The position numbers were made by a program, and so were the translations under genes. The notes beneath the pieces are model-generated. The model saw only the letters and a list, made by a program, of their open reading frames with translations, was not told the DNA's origin and ran no database searches. DNA of 64,000 nt from Epichloe hybrida (lineage: Eukaryota > Ascomycota > Sordariomycetes > Hypocreales > Clavicipitaceae): positions 868,001-932,000 of the forward strand of contig JAFEKR010000019.1 of the NCBI GenBank assembly GCA_019022495.1, written 5' to 3'. How positions within the stretch are numbered: position 1 is the first letter of the stretch; each line of letters opens with the position of its first letter. This document shows, in pieces, positions 20,623 to 32,600 of this stretch.

Positions 20623-21943
20623 GGAATTGAAGACGAATCCACGTATTTTTCTTCTCGCGCCCCGGAAAAGGGTGCACGATTTTAACCGCGGTTGATTATC
20701 TTAATTTCGCATTCGCATACTCCAGGGAGCCTACATCATGTATATTTCGAAATTCTTTCTTCTTCTCTCCCTGTCAAAACTTACAAGATTTACCCGGGGC
20801 TGGTGGTGCAGAGGCGGCGGATGCTATGAAGAATGGGGGATACGCCGGGAAAGCAGGTTGGGGGCGATAGTTTGGTACCAAAGTCCATCATGATAGAATC
20901 ACACGACGCTCCTTACCACGACACTCTTTACGACAACCTTGACACTTATGAATTGAATGATGGAGTATCAACATAGAACTACTGGAAGAGGGTAGACACA
21001 TAGCTTAAGAATAGTAAGGCGAACAGCTATTATCAACGTGTGTTAACATGCAATGTACCCGGCCACATCCGTGTCGTCATCAACCATGACCGAATGTCGC
21101 GATTCATGATTGCGCATAACTCAGCGAGCGCCGAGCACAGCCTCCATGATTCTGATTAGCTTCCTCATGCGAATTCAAGGCAACAACGCACGTGCCCCCT
21201 CTCTTGTTCCAAAAAGGGTACCCGTCTAACCGACCTCCCGACCGAATTGTCTCACCCATTTCTCCGAGAAGAAATCTTCATGCGAAGACGAAGGCATGGA
21301 ATGTTCCACGAGCGAGCCTGTTGGACAGAAAGCGCCAAAAGAAGAAAGCCCTCAGGCTGAACCGGTTCTGTGGGCCTCACGCCATTTCGCACGCTGATTG
21401 GGCAATCCAGGGCCTACTTTCCTAAAACGGGTGGCTGAAGATGGCGTCATCGGGGTGGCACCGGAAAAAAAGAAAAAAAAAAGAAAAAAAAAAGAAAAAA
21501 AAGCCCCGGGTTTGTTCTAACCCTCATGGGTTCACGATTCGGGGAATAATAACCAGGCGTCAAGCCCGAGTATCGTCTGGTCAGTGAGAACCAAGGGGCA
21601 TCAATCAAGCCTATGAAGCCAAGATTCAATAAAAGACGTCAGCGAAGGGGTGCGATGGCACCATTCACCAGACCCGCTGGCGGGAACCAAAGACGGTAGG
21701 AAGAGCTCCTCTGGTGGGGTTTCTGGCGTTATTAATGAAAAAAAAACCCGCGAAAAAGGGTTCCCGATGGGTTCCACTGCACCTGGATCAAGGCGATGAG
21801 GTGCTCGGTTTGGCTGGGGGAATCTTGGTAGATTTGAATAAAGGAGCGAGATTTATGTCGCTTTTTTTTCCCCTCTTCCACCTTTTCTTGTTTTCGAGAA
21901 AACAAGGGTGCTCGATTTGATCTGAGCTGATCGTCTGGCTGCC
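20623..21943. other. Intergenic and upstream region of the permease gene
   Basis: No open frame with a motif. It holds a CACGTG box at 21189-21194, about 750 bp before the permease start, and an A-rich purine tract at 21463-21503. CACGTG is bound by Cbf1/bHLH factors, which in yeasts act on sulfur genes. Whether it matters here is unknown. Confidence 0.45.
21463..21503 (+). repeat. Poly-A/G microsatellite
   Basis: A purine-only tract of A-runs broken by single G's, such as (A)7-G-(A)10-G. It is a simple-sequence repeat in the permease upstream region and probably length-variable. Confidence 0.85.
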
Positions 21944-23651
21944 ATGGACAAAGTGTTTGGTGCGCGGGTCTCAAAGGCCGAGGAGGTCCGACCTGGTAGT
22001 GACGCTGGCTCGGGGCACAACGACACGGAGAACGGTATGTCTTGACTCTTGACTTTTTCTCTACCTGGCAGACTGAGAGAGAAAAAAACAATGACAATGA
22101 CAAAACTAAACAAAAACAGGCCGGATCGAGCGGCTCGAGACGGCCCGCGAGAACAAGCGCGAGTTGGGCATCCCCTCGGCGTCCCTCCTCATCTTCAACC
22201 GCATCATCGGCACGGGCATCTTCGCCACGCCCGCCACCATCCTCGCGCAGTGCGGCTCCCCGGGCCTGTCGCTCGTCATCTGGCTCGTGGGCATGCTCAT
22301 CGCGGCCGCCGGCACGGCCGTGTACATGGAGTTCGGGACGGGGCTGCCCCGGAACGGCGGCGAGAAGAACTACCTCGAGTTCGTGTACCGCCGGCCCAGG
22401 CTCCTCGTCACCTGCCTGTACGCGGGCTACGTCGTCCTGCTGGGCTGGGCGGCCGGAAACTCGGTCATCTTCGGCGAGTACGTGCTGCACGCGGCGCAGG
22501 TCGAGGTGACGAGGTGGAACCAGCGAGCCCTCGCCCTCGCCTGCATCACGACGGCCTTCCTCATCCACGGCACGGCCCTGCGGTGGGGGATCCGGCTGCA
22601 GAACGCGCTGGGCATGGTCAAGGTGCTCGTCGTCGTCGTCATCGTCGTCTCGCCGCTCGTCAACCTCGAGAGGGTCCGCGACATAGACGGCTTCTCCAGG
22701 CCGTTTGAGGGCACCACGGGCAGCGCCTACGGCGTCGTCACGGCCCTGTACAACGTCATCTGGAGCTACGCCGGCTACAGCAACGCAAACTACGCCCTCA
22801 GCGAGACCAGGGACCCGGCCCGCACCCTCAGGTTCGCCGCGCCCCTGGCCGTCGGGACCGTCTCGGTCCTGTACATGCTCGCCAACGTGGCCTACTTTGC
22901 CGGCGTGTCCCGGCAGGAGATGCTCGGCGCCAAGAGGCTGGTGGCCGCCTCCCTCTTCCGCAACATGCTCGGGGAGAGCGCCGAGCGCGCCCTGTCCGTC
23001 TTCGTGGCCCTGTCGGCCTTTGGCAACGTCATGAGCGTCATCTTCTCCCAGGGCCGCCTGGTCCAGGAGCTCGCCCGGGAGGGCGTCCTGCCCCTCTCCG
23101 GCCTCCTCGCCAGCAACCGCCCGTTCAACGCGCCGCTGGCCGGCCTCGCGGAGCACTGGCTCGTCACCGCCGTCACCGTCCTCGCCCCGCCCGCCGGCGA
23201 CGCCTACAACTTCGTCCTCAACCTCATCTCCTACCCGCTGGCCATCATCAACGTCTTCGTCGCCGGCGCCCTGATCCACCTGCACCGCCGCCGCGCCGAG
23301 CGCCGCTGGAACCCCCCCCTCAGGGCCACGCTCCCCGTCGCCGTCTTCTTCCTCCTCAGCAACATCTACCTCGTCGTGGCCCCCTTCGTGCCCCCCGAGG
23401 AAGGCCAGCAGGGCGTCTACGAGAACCTGCCCTACTGGATCCACTGCGTCGTCGGCTTCGGCGTCCTCCTCGCCGGGGGCGTCTACTGGCTCATCTGGGC
23501 CGTCATCCTCCCCAGGATAGGCGGATACGAGCTCGCGCAGGAGACTTTCGTCGACGACATGGACGGCTGGGAACGAAGTCGTTTCTATAAGCGACCGCTG
23601 GGAGAGAGGGCGTCGTCAGGAGGCCGTGGCCATGTCGGAGACTCGCGCTGA
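21944..23651 (+). CDS. APC-family amino-acid permease, high-affinity methionine permease (MUP) type
   Basis: Two exons: 21944-22034 and 22120-23651, joined across an 85-bp intron (GTATGT...ACAG) in phase 1. The product is 540 residues, close to yeast Mup1/Mup3. The cytosolic N-terminus is hydrophilic. About twelve membrane segments follow. The first carries FNRIIGTGIFATPATIL, the unwound-helix substrate motif of APC transporters. Further marks are ALYNVIWSYAGYSNANYALS in the middle (membrane segment 6 region) and a short hydrophilic C-terminal tail. Family members import methionine and related amino acids with protons at the plasma membrane. The GTG-rich alternative start inside exon 2 (22164) is unnecessary because exon 1 gives an ATG (GCCATGGAC context) in frame. 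GC content is very high, in sharp contrast with the Copia element starting 313 bp downstream. Substrate is inferred from family likeness. Confidence 0.85.
22035..22119 (+). other. Intron of the permease gene
   Basis: Donor GTATGT, acceptor CAAAAACAG, 85 bp. Removal joins a G at 22034 with GC at 22120-22121 to give a Gly codon and opens one continuous frame. The intron itself contains an in-frame TGA right after the donor, so retention would truncate the protein at about 32 residues. Confidence 0.8.
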
Positions 23652-23964
23652 CTTTTCAATTACTTCAACATTGAGAGCCATCATTTCAACATATGATAGA
23701 TGGCGCTGCCTTTTGATCTTTTTTTGTGTAAAAAAAAATAAAAAAGTTAATAATGCCATGCATCCTTTTTTTGTATGTTCCGCGACGCTTTGAACCAGTT
23801 CGCATCATGTGTCCGGCATGGTCTGGTGTGCTCATAAGATGTTGATGTTGGAAACAAGCATCATGTGCAAATGTGGTCCGGCAAGAGTTTCGTACATGGC
23901 GCACGTGACTCTACATAGGAAAAGATGTCCCCCGCTAGTCACGTGGCCACCCACAGAGACCTCC
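23652..23964. other. Permease 3' flank with two CACGTG boxes
   Basis: A/T-rich 3' untranslated sequence follows the TGA (TTTTTTTGTG then an A-run near 23,720-23,745). CACGTG occurs at 23902-23907 and 23940-23945, 38 bp apart, directly before the target duplication of the Cop-C element (23960-23964). No gene seen. Confidence 0.5.
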
Positions 23965-24219
23965 TGTGGAATGATTTGGTGGCAAAGAGCGATGAAAAGA
24001 GAAGATGATGTGGAATTGCTATCTAGGAATTCAACGAGGCAAAAGGAAGCTATTATAGCTTCAAATCTGTAAGCAATGAATTAAGGTCTTCAAGTGAAGC
24101 CTGCAATAAATTACGATAGTAAACGCGATTATAAACGCAATGTAAGAAGATGCATTATTAAACGAAGAATCTGATGATGTAATGCCTAAGGCTGCGATGT
24201 AAGGCTGTGATTCTTAACA
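23965..24219 (-). repeat. Cop-C 3' LTR
   Basis: 255 bp. It differs from 42867-43121 essentially by transitions. Its first about 100 bp, next to unique DNA, keep CpA and TpG (TGTGGAATGATTTGGTGGCA), while the inner part is converted (GATTATAAACGCAATGTAAG). Confidence 0.92.
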
Positions 24220-24227
24220 CCGCCCCT

Positions 24228-27200
24228 AGTAATATATCTAGCTAATAATAAAAGGAAGAAAGGAAAAAAAAAAAAAAAAAAAATAAGGCTATCTATAAGT
24301 TCTCTAAGGAATTTCCTTTTATAAAGTCCTTTGCCTTCATTATCCAAAGAAGGCAGACAAAATTATTATGTTTAACGCGTTCTAGACCCTTTGTAAATTT
24401 ATTAGCAATTATTTCTTCCGTGCTAATTTGTTAAAGATAAAATTCCCCTTCGCAAGCTTTCTATATAATCTATTTATACTATAGATTAATATAATAAGTA
24501 TATCCTTTATGCTTCTTATTAAGCATATTAGCTTTAGTATTCTAGCTATTTATAAAAAGAAGCAATAGTTATAATTACTTAATCCTAAAGTTATTAAGCA
24601 GCTTAGCGATCTATACTATTAAGAGACTAGTTAGCGTAAGGTTAATGAATTCTACCTCTATTAAGCTAAGAGCTATTAGAGTTTATTTCTTTAATTACTA
24701 TAGAATCAATCCTCTAGCTAGTATTATAATGTAACTAGCAGTTAATCTTCTAGTATTTAGATTATTAGCAAGCAAAGCGTTACTATAGCCCTTTACCTAA
24801 AGCATAGATTTAATATTTATAGAGGTTAATCCTCTAAGAACGATGCCTAAATTGTTTGTTCCTGTAAGGTATTGCTAAAGATAATTCTGAAGGTCTACAT
24901 GCACCTGCTTTAGTGCAGAATTTACACCGTAAAGTCAATTAACTATAAACGTAATGTGTAAGAGACCTAGAAGGTGTGCTAGGAATCCCAATAGACCAAA
25001 AGATCCGCCAATGCTAGCCGTTGCTAACATTGCACCTTACAATCAGTTATAAGGCCTGTCACCTAGGGCCTCAGTCTCTATCGGGTCCTGTACACAGCGC
25101 CTCACATAATGTTAGGTCGCGTAGATACAGAGAGCTAGTTGAAGCTTCCTATTCGCTTCGCCTAGTCTAAAAGATTGTAGACTATGTCAAGTTCCTTCTA
25201 ATCAGCTAGTATTATAGTCTTTAGAAGCTAAGGAACCTTTATTACGTTAAGGTTCTTAATATTAAATTTCTTTATAATACTCTATATATAGAGCTTTTGG
25301 TGTAGAAGCATTGTTCAGTTTGCTTAATTACGAATGAATTCAATCCTAAGGAATAGTTTAACATTACTTAGGTGCTTTAATTCGTACTATTTCTATAGTT
25401 CTTGAATAACACTCATTACAATCACGAGGGTCTTCCCTGTAATAATCATGTTATCTACATATAATAGAAGGATAACATCATTACGTTAAAAGATACAGAG
25501 CTTGCTTAATAATTAATAAAAGCCTTGCTTTTTAAGTTCCTTAGTAATATCTTCTAATTACTAAAGAGGTAAGGGAGGTAAACTATAGAGAGCTCTATTA
25601 AGCTTATAGACTCTAGTTATGCTATCAAAGTAGCCGTAAGGTTGCCTAATGTAAATATCTCCTTACGCTTTAGTGTTAAGAAAGGCATTAATAATATTAT
25701 ATTATTGCTAATTATAATCAAGGATTACAATAAGTATATAGAACACTCGTAAGGAAACCAAGTGTGTAACTACTACATAGAGGTCTTTATAATTAAATAC
25801 CTCTAGGTTCTAATCTTCTCTTATAACCTATCTTACTTTTATATATAGTTTCTTATTAATTAGATACTTAACTATATACACTTACTAACTATTAAAGATT
25901 TTAGTATCTTTAGGAGTAAATACTAGATCCTAGCTATTCTTTTTGTAAATCTTAATAAGTTCTTTCTTCTCTATAAGTCTCTAAAAGCTATAATAGTTAT
26001 TTATAGCTTTAGCCTTAAACTAGTTAGACAGAATCTTAATCTTTATATTAGCTACACTAGCTGCTTTAATTATAAGAAAGGTATATAAGGTAGTTATCTC
26101 CTTTACTTTATTATTATATAGGTTGTTATTATAGTAATAAATTACTAGGTTTAATTAGCAGGAGCCTTAGGGAAAAGCCTTCTTCTTGCTAGAAGTTATA
26201 ATATTAAGATAATCTTAACATGTATTAGATTAAAGCAATTGTCTTAGGGTTTTAGATTTAAATTTAAGCTATTAGCGTAAGATATTATTATTATCTTTAG
26301 CTTCTTTATTTAGAAAGGCTCTAGGTTAATGCCTTAGTAGCGTTATGTCTTTACCCTTAATTTGCTATTATTAGCCTCTTATAAGGTTCTCTTGTTATAA
26401 AGGGCTTTTAGAGGGTGTTAGGAGATAGCTCTATAGTTTCTTTAGTAAAGGAAAATTATTATTCTCCTTAAGAGAGTAGTAATTATTATCTATTTCTAAG
26501 GTTATTAAGTGACTTTTAGTAAAGTAAACCTTCTTTTTCTCTATGTGAGAATAAGGAATCTCTTATGCTATAGTTAGGATATTAATAATGCGTTATCCCT
26601 TATTAGTAAATAAGGGATTAATTAGATCCGTAATGTAAATAACTTTATTATCCTTAAATTCTATGCGCGTAGGTATGTCTCTTTTATTAAAGCAAACATC
26701 CCTTACACAAACAATCCTCTAATCTTTAGGGATCTAAACTTTATAAAGATAATATTTAGGACTATCTATGCCTATAAGTTAACCCTTCTTAGCTCTTAGT
26801 GCTATCTTCTAGGATTAAATACATTGTTTATTAGGAATTCATACGTACATAATATATCCCTATATTCGCAAATTATGAATTAAGGCTATATTATTAAGTC
26901 TAAGGGTTTTAAATAAGGCTTACTAAGGAGATTAATTATTCTTATTACTATAAGTAAGTAATAGATTAGTAATTTTAGCTATGTGCTTTATAGCATATAG
27001 CTATAGGAGTTTTAGTAATTTAGCTTTAATTATTAAGGCTCTTACTATTTCTATAAGAGTTTAACTAGTGCGTTTAATAATGCCTTAATAGGCAGGAATG
27101 TATAGTACGCTAGTATAAAGGATAATTCCTTCTTTCTAATAAAAGGCTTTAAACTTCTCTCTAAGAAATTCCGTTGCGTTATTAGTATAGAAGTATTTAA

Positions 27201-28708
27201 TAGTAAATCCGCCACTTATGTTCTTAATAGTAGTTTTCTAAGCTTAGATTACTTTAACTACACTAGATCTATTAATTATTAGAATTACCTAGTAAAAGCG
27301 TGTGTGAACGTTAATTATATGTAATATATGCTTCTTCCCTCTAAACCCTTCGGGTTTATGTTTAATAAAGTCCTAGAAAACGCATAAAAGAAAATTCATA
27401 GTATTATTTAATTCCTCTTAATGAATTATCTAAGGGGCCTTTAATAAGAGGCAAGCTAAGCAATAGAAGTTAATTATAGAGTTAGGGTTTACAGAGATTC
27501 CTGCTTCTTTGCATATAAGTAGGATTTATTCCTTCCCTACGTGACTAAGCCTCTTATGTAAGAGACTAAATTTAACTCGCTTAGTAACTAATTTGCTTAA
27601 CAATACTACAAAGTTAAAATAAGGTTCTTCCTCTTATATAACTAGTGTAAAAATATTTAACTTCTAGTTATACTTTCTAATAACTAAGCTATTAGACATC
27701 AAGATTAATTAGTCTTTAAACCTATCTATAATAACTTCTTTACGCTTAAGAAGTCCTAGTAAGATTATATTAACTTTAGCCTTTAGTGCATATTAAGTGT
27801 TTAGGAGGTCTAGATATCCTTCTCTAATAGGAATTTTTATATTACTAATTCCTTTAATAATAAGTTTCTCTCTATTACTAGCTATTATTAGCTTAGTATT
27901 AACATTAGTGTTCAAATAGGTAAACCATTTGGTTAAATTAAACATATACATATTATATCTAGTGTTAAGGATATAGTCCTCCTTAGTAAGGTAATTTAAT
28001 AGCATTTAAAAGGAATAGTCCTAATTAATTACTATAAGAGCAAGATTACCTCTAGCGCTCATGATATCTAGGGAAGCTGTAGTCTTAGCTATTATAGCTA
28101 TATTAGCTTTCTTCTTTATTAATTTAGGTATCTTTTCTAGATAAAGCTTCTAATAATTATCCTTTAAATAGATTAGTCTTCCTAGGGAAATTAAATAACT
28201 ATAATCTAGCTTTATAGCCTTAGAGGTTTCGTTTCTCTTCTTCTAACCTTTATCTTTAGATTTCAAATTATTATCCTTATTATTCTTCTATTACTACTAC
28301 TAAGTGCTAAAGTTAACCTTTAAATCCTTCTAAACCTTATTAGCTTTATATATTAAATAATAGAGCATATCTTTCTTTATAAGTTCTAATTTAAAGAATC
28401 CTTTAATCTTCTAGGTATTATAGATTTTAGGTATTAAGTCTTTAATTACTTTAATTATCTATAATACCTAAATAATATTAGGAATTTTCTTAATCTTATA
28501 AATATAATTCCAAAGGTTCTAGTAGTAGTCTAGCTAAGCTCTTATTATAGTAAAATTAGCCCTCTTTAATTAGGAGAATTACTATAAAAGCTTAATAATT
28601 ACTAAATTAGCCTTAAAGCTATAATTACTTTTGATTAATTCTATTATTTAAGTAACTAGCTTAGTGTTAGTCTATCTAGTATAAGTTAAGTTCTTTTAAA
28701 CTTATAAA
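24228..28708 (-). pseudogene. Cop-C gag-pol, RIP-inactivated
   Basis: On the minus strand, from right to left: an aspartic protease whose DTG active site reads NTR (codons at 27958-27966, D-to-N and G-to-R, both G-to-A changes) inside a 70-codon open stretch (27793-28005); a GAG-pre-integrase zinc segment around 27.5 kb (LHKRLSHVGKE); integrase; reverse transcriptase; the segment GSFN.LSVSTRPNI before the solo LTR and ITFIVN after it; then RNase H (NTRRLTASY, from a DTRRSTSGY-type motif) near 24.7 kb. The product would have been the Copia polyprotein that copies and inserts the element. Many TAA/TAG stops sit where the family has Gln, Trp or Arg. Confidence 0.8.
24957..25106. mobile_element. 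150-bp solo LTR inside the Cop-C reverse transcriptase, not RIP-mutated
   Basis: The segment starts TGTAAGAGACC, ends GCGCCTCACA (TG...CA) and is flanked by TAATG at 24952-24956 and 25107-25111. Taking it out with one duplication joins STRPN to ITFIVN in the minus-strand frame of Cop-C, as expected for a Copia reverse transcriptase, so it is an insertion. Its base composition is balanced, with CpA and TpG intact, in the middle of an AT-rich element. It shares 79 bp with the MITE at 2841-2919. Because no internal region is present it is a solo LTR, or a very short non-autonomous element. Orientation is undecided as both strands read TG...CA. Confidence 0.8.
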
Positions 28709-28713
28709 GAAAG

Positions 28714-28970
28714 TGTTGATTCCTTCGGATCTTCATCAGTTCAATCGTGGCCAAAGACCAGACTAATTGTGGGTCCGGCGCGATGCACGCGATATGATTG
28801 GCTGCATTAATTCGCCACCCCCTTTTGTGCCTCACATACGGATTTTGCCTACTTTTCTAGTATCTAGACTTTCCCTCTCTTCTCCCTCTTTCCTAGCTAG
28901 AAAACTATCTATTATTAACTTTAAATTATATAGGATTTATTACCTACGCAGGACCTTGGTGCATCTAACA
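28714..28970 (+). repeat. Cop-A copy 3, 5' LTR
   Basis: 257 bp. Left (outer) end little mutated (CTTCATCAGTTCAATCGTGG), right end converted (ATTATATAGGATTTATTACC). All differences from the 3' LTR that I compared are transitions. Confidence 0.95.
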
Positions 28971-29649
28971 CTAATTAGTGGTTGACTTTATAACCATAGA
29001 TAAGCTAGGTATTATAAGAAGAGACATTTCTGTAGACACCACTGCTACTACCCCTTATTATACTATAACGGTTATTGTGGTAGAGAGGCATGACTATATA
29101 AGTGTGCTAAAGGAAGAGACTAGAATCCTAGTTATAGGCTTATTAGGCTTCTAAGGAATTAATCTATTAACCCTTAGGCTTAGGGATATAACTTTGTTAT
29201 ATCTATCTGGGATATTGTTATCAATTGTTAATTTTATTATCTATTACAAGAAAACTAACCGAATAACCGAATCTATTGCTGCAAGGCATTTATTTCGAAC
29301 CTAATGTTAAATAACCTTAGCTAAGCTAGCTAACATATCTATAACTTCTCTATAAATACTCCCTTCTTCTAATAGACCTTTAATCTCTCCCTATAAGCAT
29401 TTACTACTTATTTTTACCCCCTTTATTATTAGTGCTATTCGCCCTATGCTTATTAGTAAGAGAGAGAGATTACCTCCTTCCCTTCTTTTTATAAAAAACA
29501 GGAAGTGGTAATTCCTATTATTCCCTTATTACTTTTCCTATTATTTTCTAGTTACTTTTAGAACTTCTATTACTTTCTTTATCTCTAGTGATTTGTTCTT
29601 ATTGCTTTATTCTTGTCGCTGCTTTTGCTACTTCCGCTGCTTTTTCTTC

Positions 29650-32600
29650 TGTTTTTCCTGTTCTTATGATCTTCTGATTTTATTAGAGCGATAACGCTCC
29701 TAAAATATAAAAGAAGAACCTTGTAATAGCGATAGGTAAATATAGGAGCTTAATTAGTAGTAAAAACAACAAATTAGTAATATTCCTTTTATAGTTAAAG
29801 ATAGCAGAGGAATCTAGACCCTTTATAAGAGTAAAGGCTACTAGTGATAGTAAGGCTCTAATTATTACCCCTAAGAGACCTTAAAGGTATAAATTACCCC
29901 TACGCCTTTAATAGCTTACTTACGAATTCTTGCACGACTAGAAAGAATCTATTAAGCTAGATCTAGAGACTGCTACGTAGCTTAAGCTTAATAACTAGAT
30001 TATAAGATTTATTAACCTTAGTAAGCATTAAGAATAGAGAGATAATAACCTATAGGAATCGTTCTAAGAAGACTTTAAAGGCTAGTCTAAAGATACCTTT
30101 AAAAGGGCATCTAAGGATGTTATTAGAGAATTACGTAATTCTTTACAAGATTATAGCGTCCTTATTAGGCAAGGCCTAGGATATTTAATCCTAGTATTAC
30201 TTAAGGAAGTGCTTTATTAAACCTTAATGCCCCTTTAGTTACAGGAAAGATTACAAGAAAGACTATAATCTTCCAAGCCCCTAGAACCTTAATATTAATA
30301 GCCCTAACAACCTACCCTAGAAATCAACCTTCCCTAACCCTAGAGATTGCTTAAACCCTCATAAGAACCCCTATAACAATCCCTATTATATTAATAGCTC
30401 TATCTAGATAATTATTATTAAGAACAACTAGTGGACTATTATTTATAACAAATTATGCCTTTATAGTAATTCCCCTCTAAAGATTAGATTACAAAGAAAA
30501 TCTTAGAGCTTATAAAGATATATAAGGATAGTAACTAATATAGTAAAAAGCTATATAACTTCTTAACGCTAAAGATCACGCTCTTTAAAAATAAGTATAA
30601 TAGAATTAACTTTCCTTAAATGCATTATTAGAAGGCTTTCCCTATTATATTAATAGGTAATACTAAGTAATACTACCTTAATTACCTCTTTAGGAATAAC
30701 TATTCCTATAAAGAGATAATTACTTATATTTGTTAACGCTTTAAGATAGAAAGCAACTAGTAATTCTATTACTATAAATAGAGTAGTATAACGCTAAAGA
30801 GCATAATTAAGAAAAACCCTAATAAAAGCAAGCTTAAGTGCCTTAAGATTATATTATTAACCCTTAAGAAGATCCATAAAGGCCTATACCTTACTAAGAT
30901 AGTAAATACTAAACTCTATAAGCAAGCCTTAAACGCTATAGCTAGTGTGCCTAAATATTAGATAGTGGAATACATACACTCCATAGGCTTTAAAAGTCTT
31001 ACCAGAGACCTCCATAAGGTAATTACTATTATGGAATTAAATAAGAAGTCCTCCTAATACCTTTAGTACTAATAAGGAGACCCTCTAGAGGCTATATTTA
31101 CTAATTATTAGTATAGATAGTAATTATCCCCCTATAGCGGAGGAAGTTATTATAGATAGAGCCCTAGGCTAAGCACTAAGCGCTGCTTTATATATAGTAA
31201 GAGTAGCTGCTAGTCCTCTAATCACTCTACTAAAGAATATTAAAAGGAAAAGGACTACTAGTAAGCTAGTAAAATATATTATACACCCCCTTTAGAGAAG
31301 AGATTCTAGGTATTCCTTGCCTCCTATAAAGGGCAGAATAATAATAAGCCTAATAAAGGCTTAGGTTAGAATTAGGAAGCATATCTTTTAGCTTATATAG
31401 AAGCTAAAGATAATAATAATAATATAGAGGAGCTACTATTAATAGTACACCTAAGTATTATATAATTCTTCTACTCTGGATTATAGACTAACTATAACGC
31501 CGCTAATATTAATATCCTTATAACCTTAAATAATTAAGCCTTCTAACACATATTCCTTAGGTAGGAGCTCTATAAGCTATAAGAGTATAATAAAGGCTTA
31601 ATTTATTATATCTCTAAAGAACACTATTCCAAAGAGGTTTTTAGAGGGATTATACCTAACACTAGCGCTATAAGAAAGTTAACTATAGGAGAGGCATAAG
31701 TAAAAGCTCTATTAAGATTAATGCCTTTATTAAAGGTAACCCCCTATAAACCCTAAATTATCACATTTAGTGCTAGATTAGTAGTTATAAGAGGAATCCT
31801 TTATATGCCCACGGCACTTAGAGAGCTTTAATTTTATATCCTTAATATAGCTACCTCTTTTCTCTTCTTAATTACTAACATAGATAAAATACAAGTCAAG
31901 ATTAATAACCTCGCTAACGTACTTATCTAAGGTAATAAAACTATACCTATTATGCAATAATAGGGCTATCCTTAGTAGTTACTAGAAGCAAGAGAAATAG
32001 TTACCTTCTACCTTTTAGAAGGAGATATCCATTAGTTATATTATTAACTTGGTTACCCTTCTATTTAATAACTCGTAAAGATCCTTTACTAAGCTAGTTA
32101 CAAAGTTAAACGCTAGGTAATTAAGGAATTAACTAAAGTTTGCTACTATTACTAGATATATAGAAAGGCCCCTAGTTAATTCAAATTCATAATCAAAGAT
32201 AACCACGAATTTAACTACGAGATTATTGTTAATATTATGCAGATTAATAGCTAACTAGTGCTTTATATCATTAATTTAGTAACCTTATTCTAGGTAGCCT
32301 AGTTCCTTAATCTAAAGAAGTAGAAGGCTTAAGACATCTAGGACGCAATCCGCGAATATTAGATTAATACTTACCTTAGACCCCTAGATTAGATTATCTA
32401 TAATGCTAGTAATAACTTTGCTTTTACTGAATTTAGGTATTATACTTAATTAATGTTAATTAAAACCAGTAAGATGCTAATTAAAGCCTATAATAGTATT
32501 AGAAAAGTTAAGAGATACCACGGACCTCTACGCTAAGCCTATAATATTATTATAGACTTAATTAGAATAGAGCTTGCGCTAGAGTAATACCTCTAAATAG

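Noticed and set aside
21732..23444. 570-codon open frame on the minus strand
   Set aside because: It is antisense to the permease gene in very GC-rich DNA. Its product is low-complexity (Gly, Glu, Asp, Arg) with no motif, whereas the plus strand encodes a clear APC transporter.
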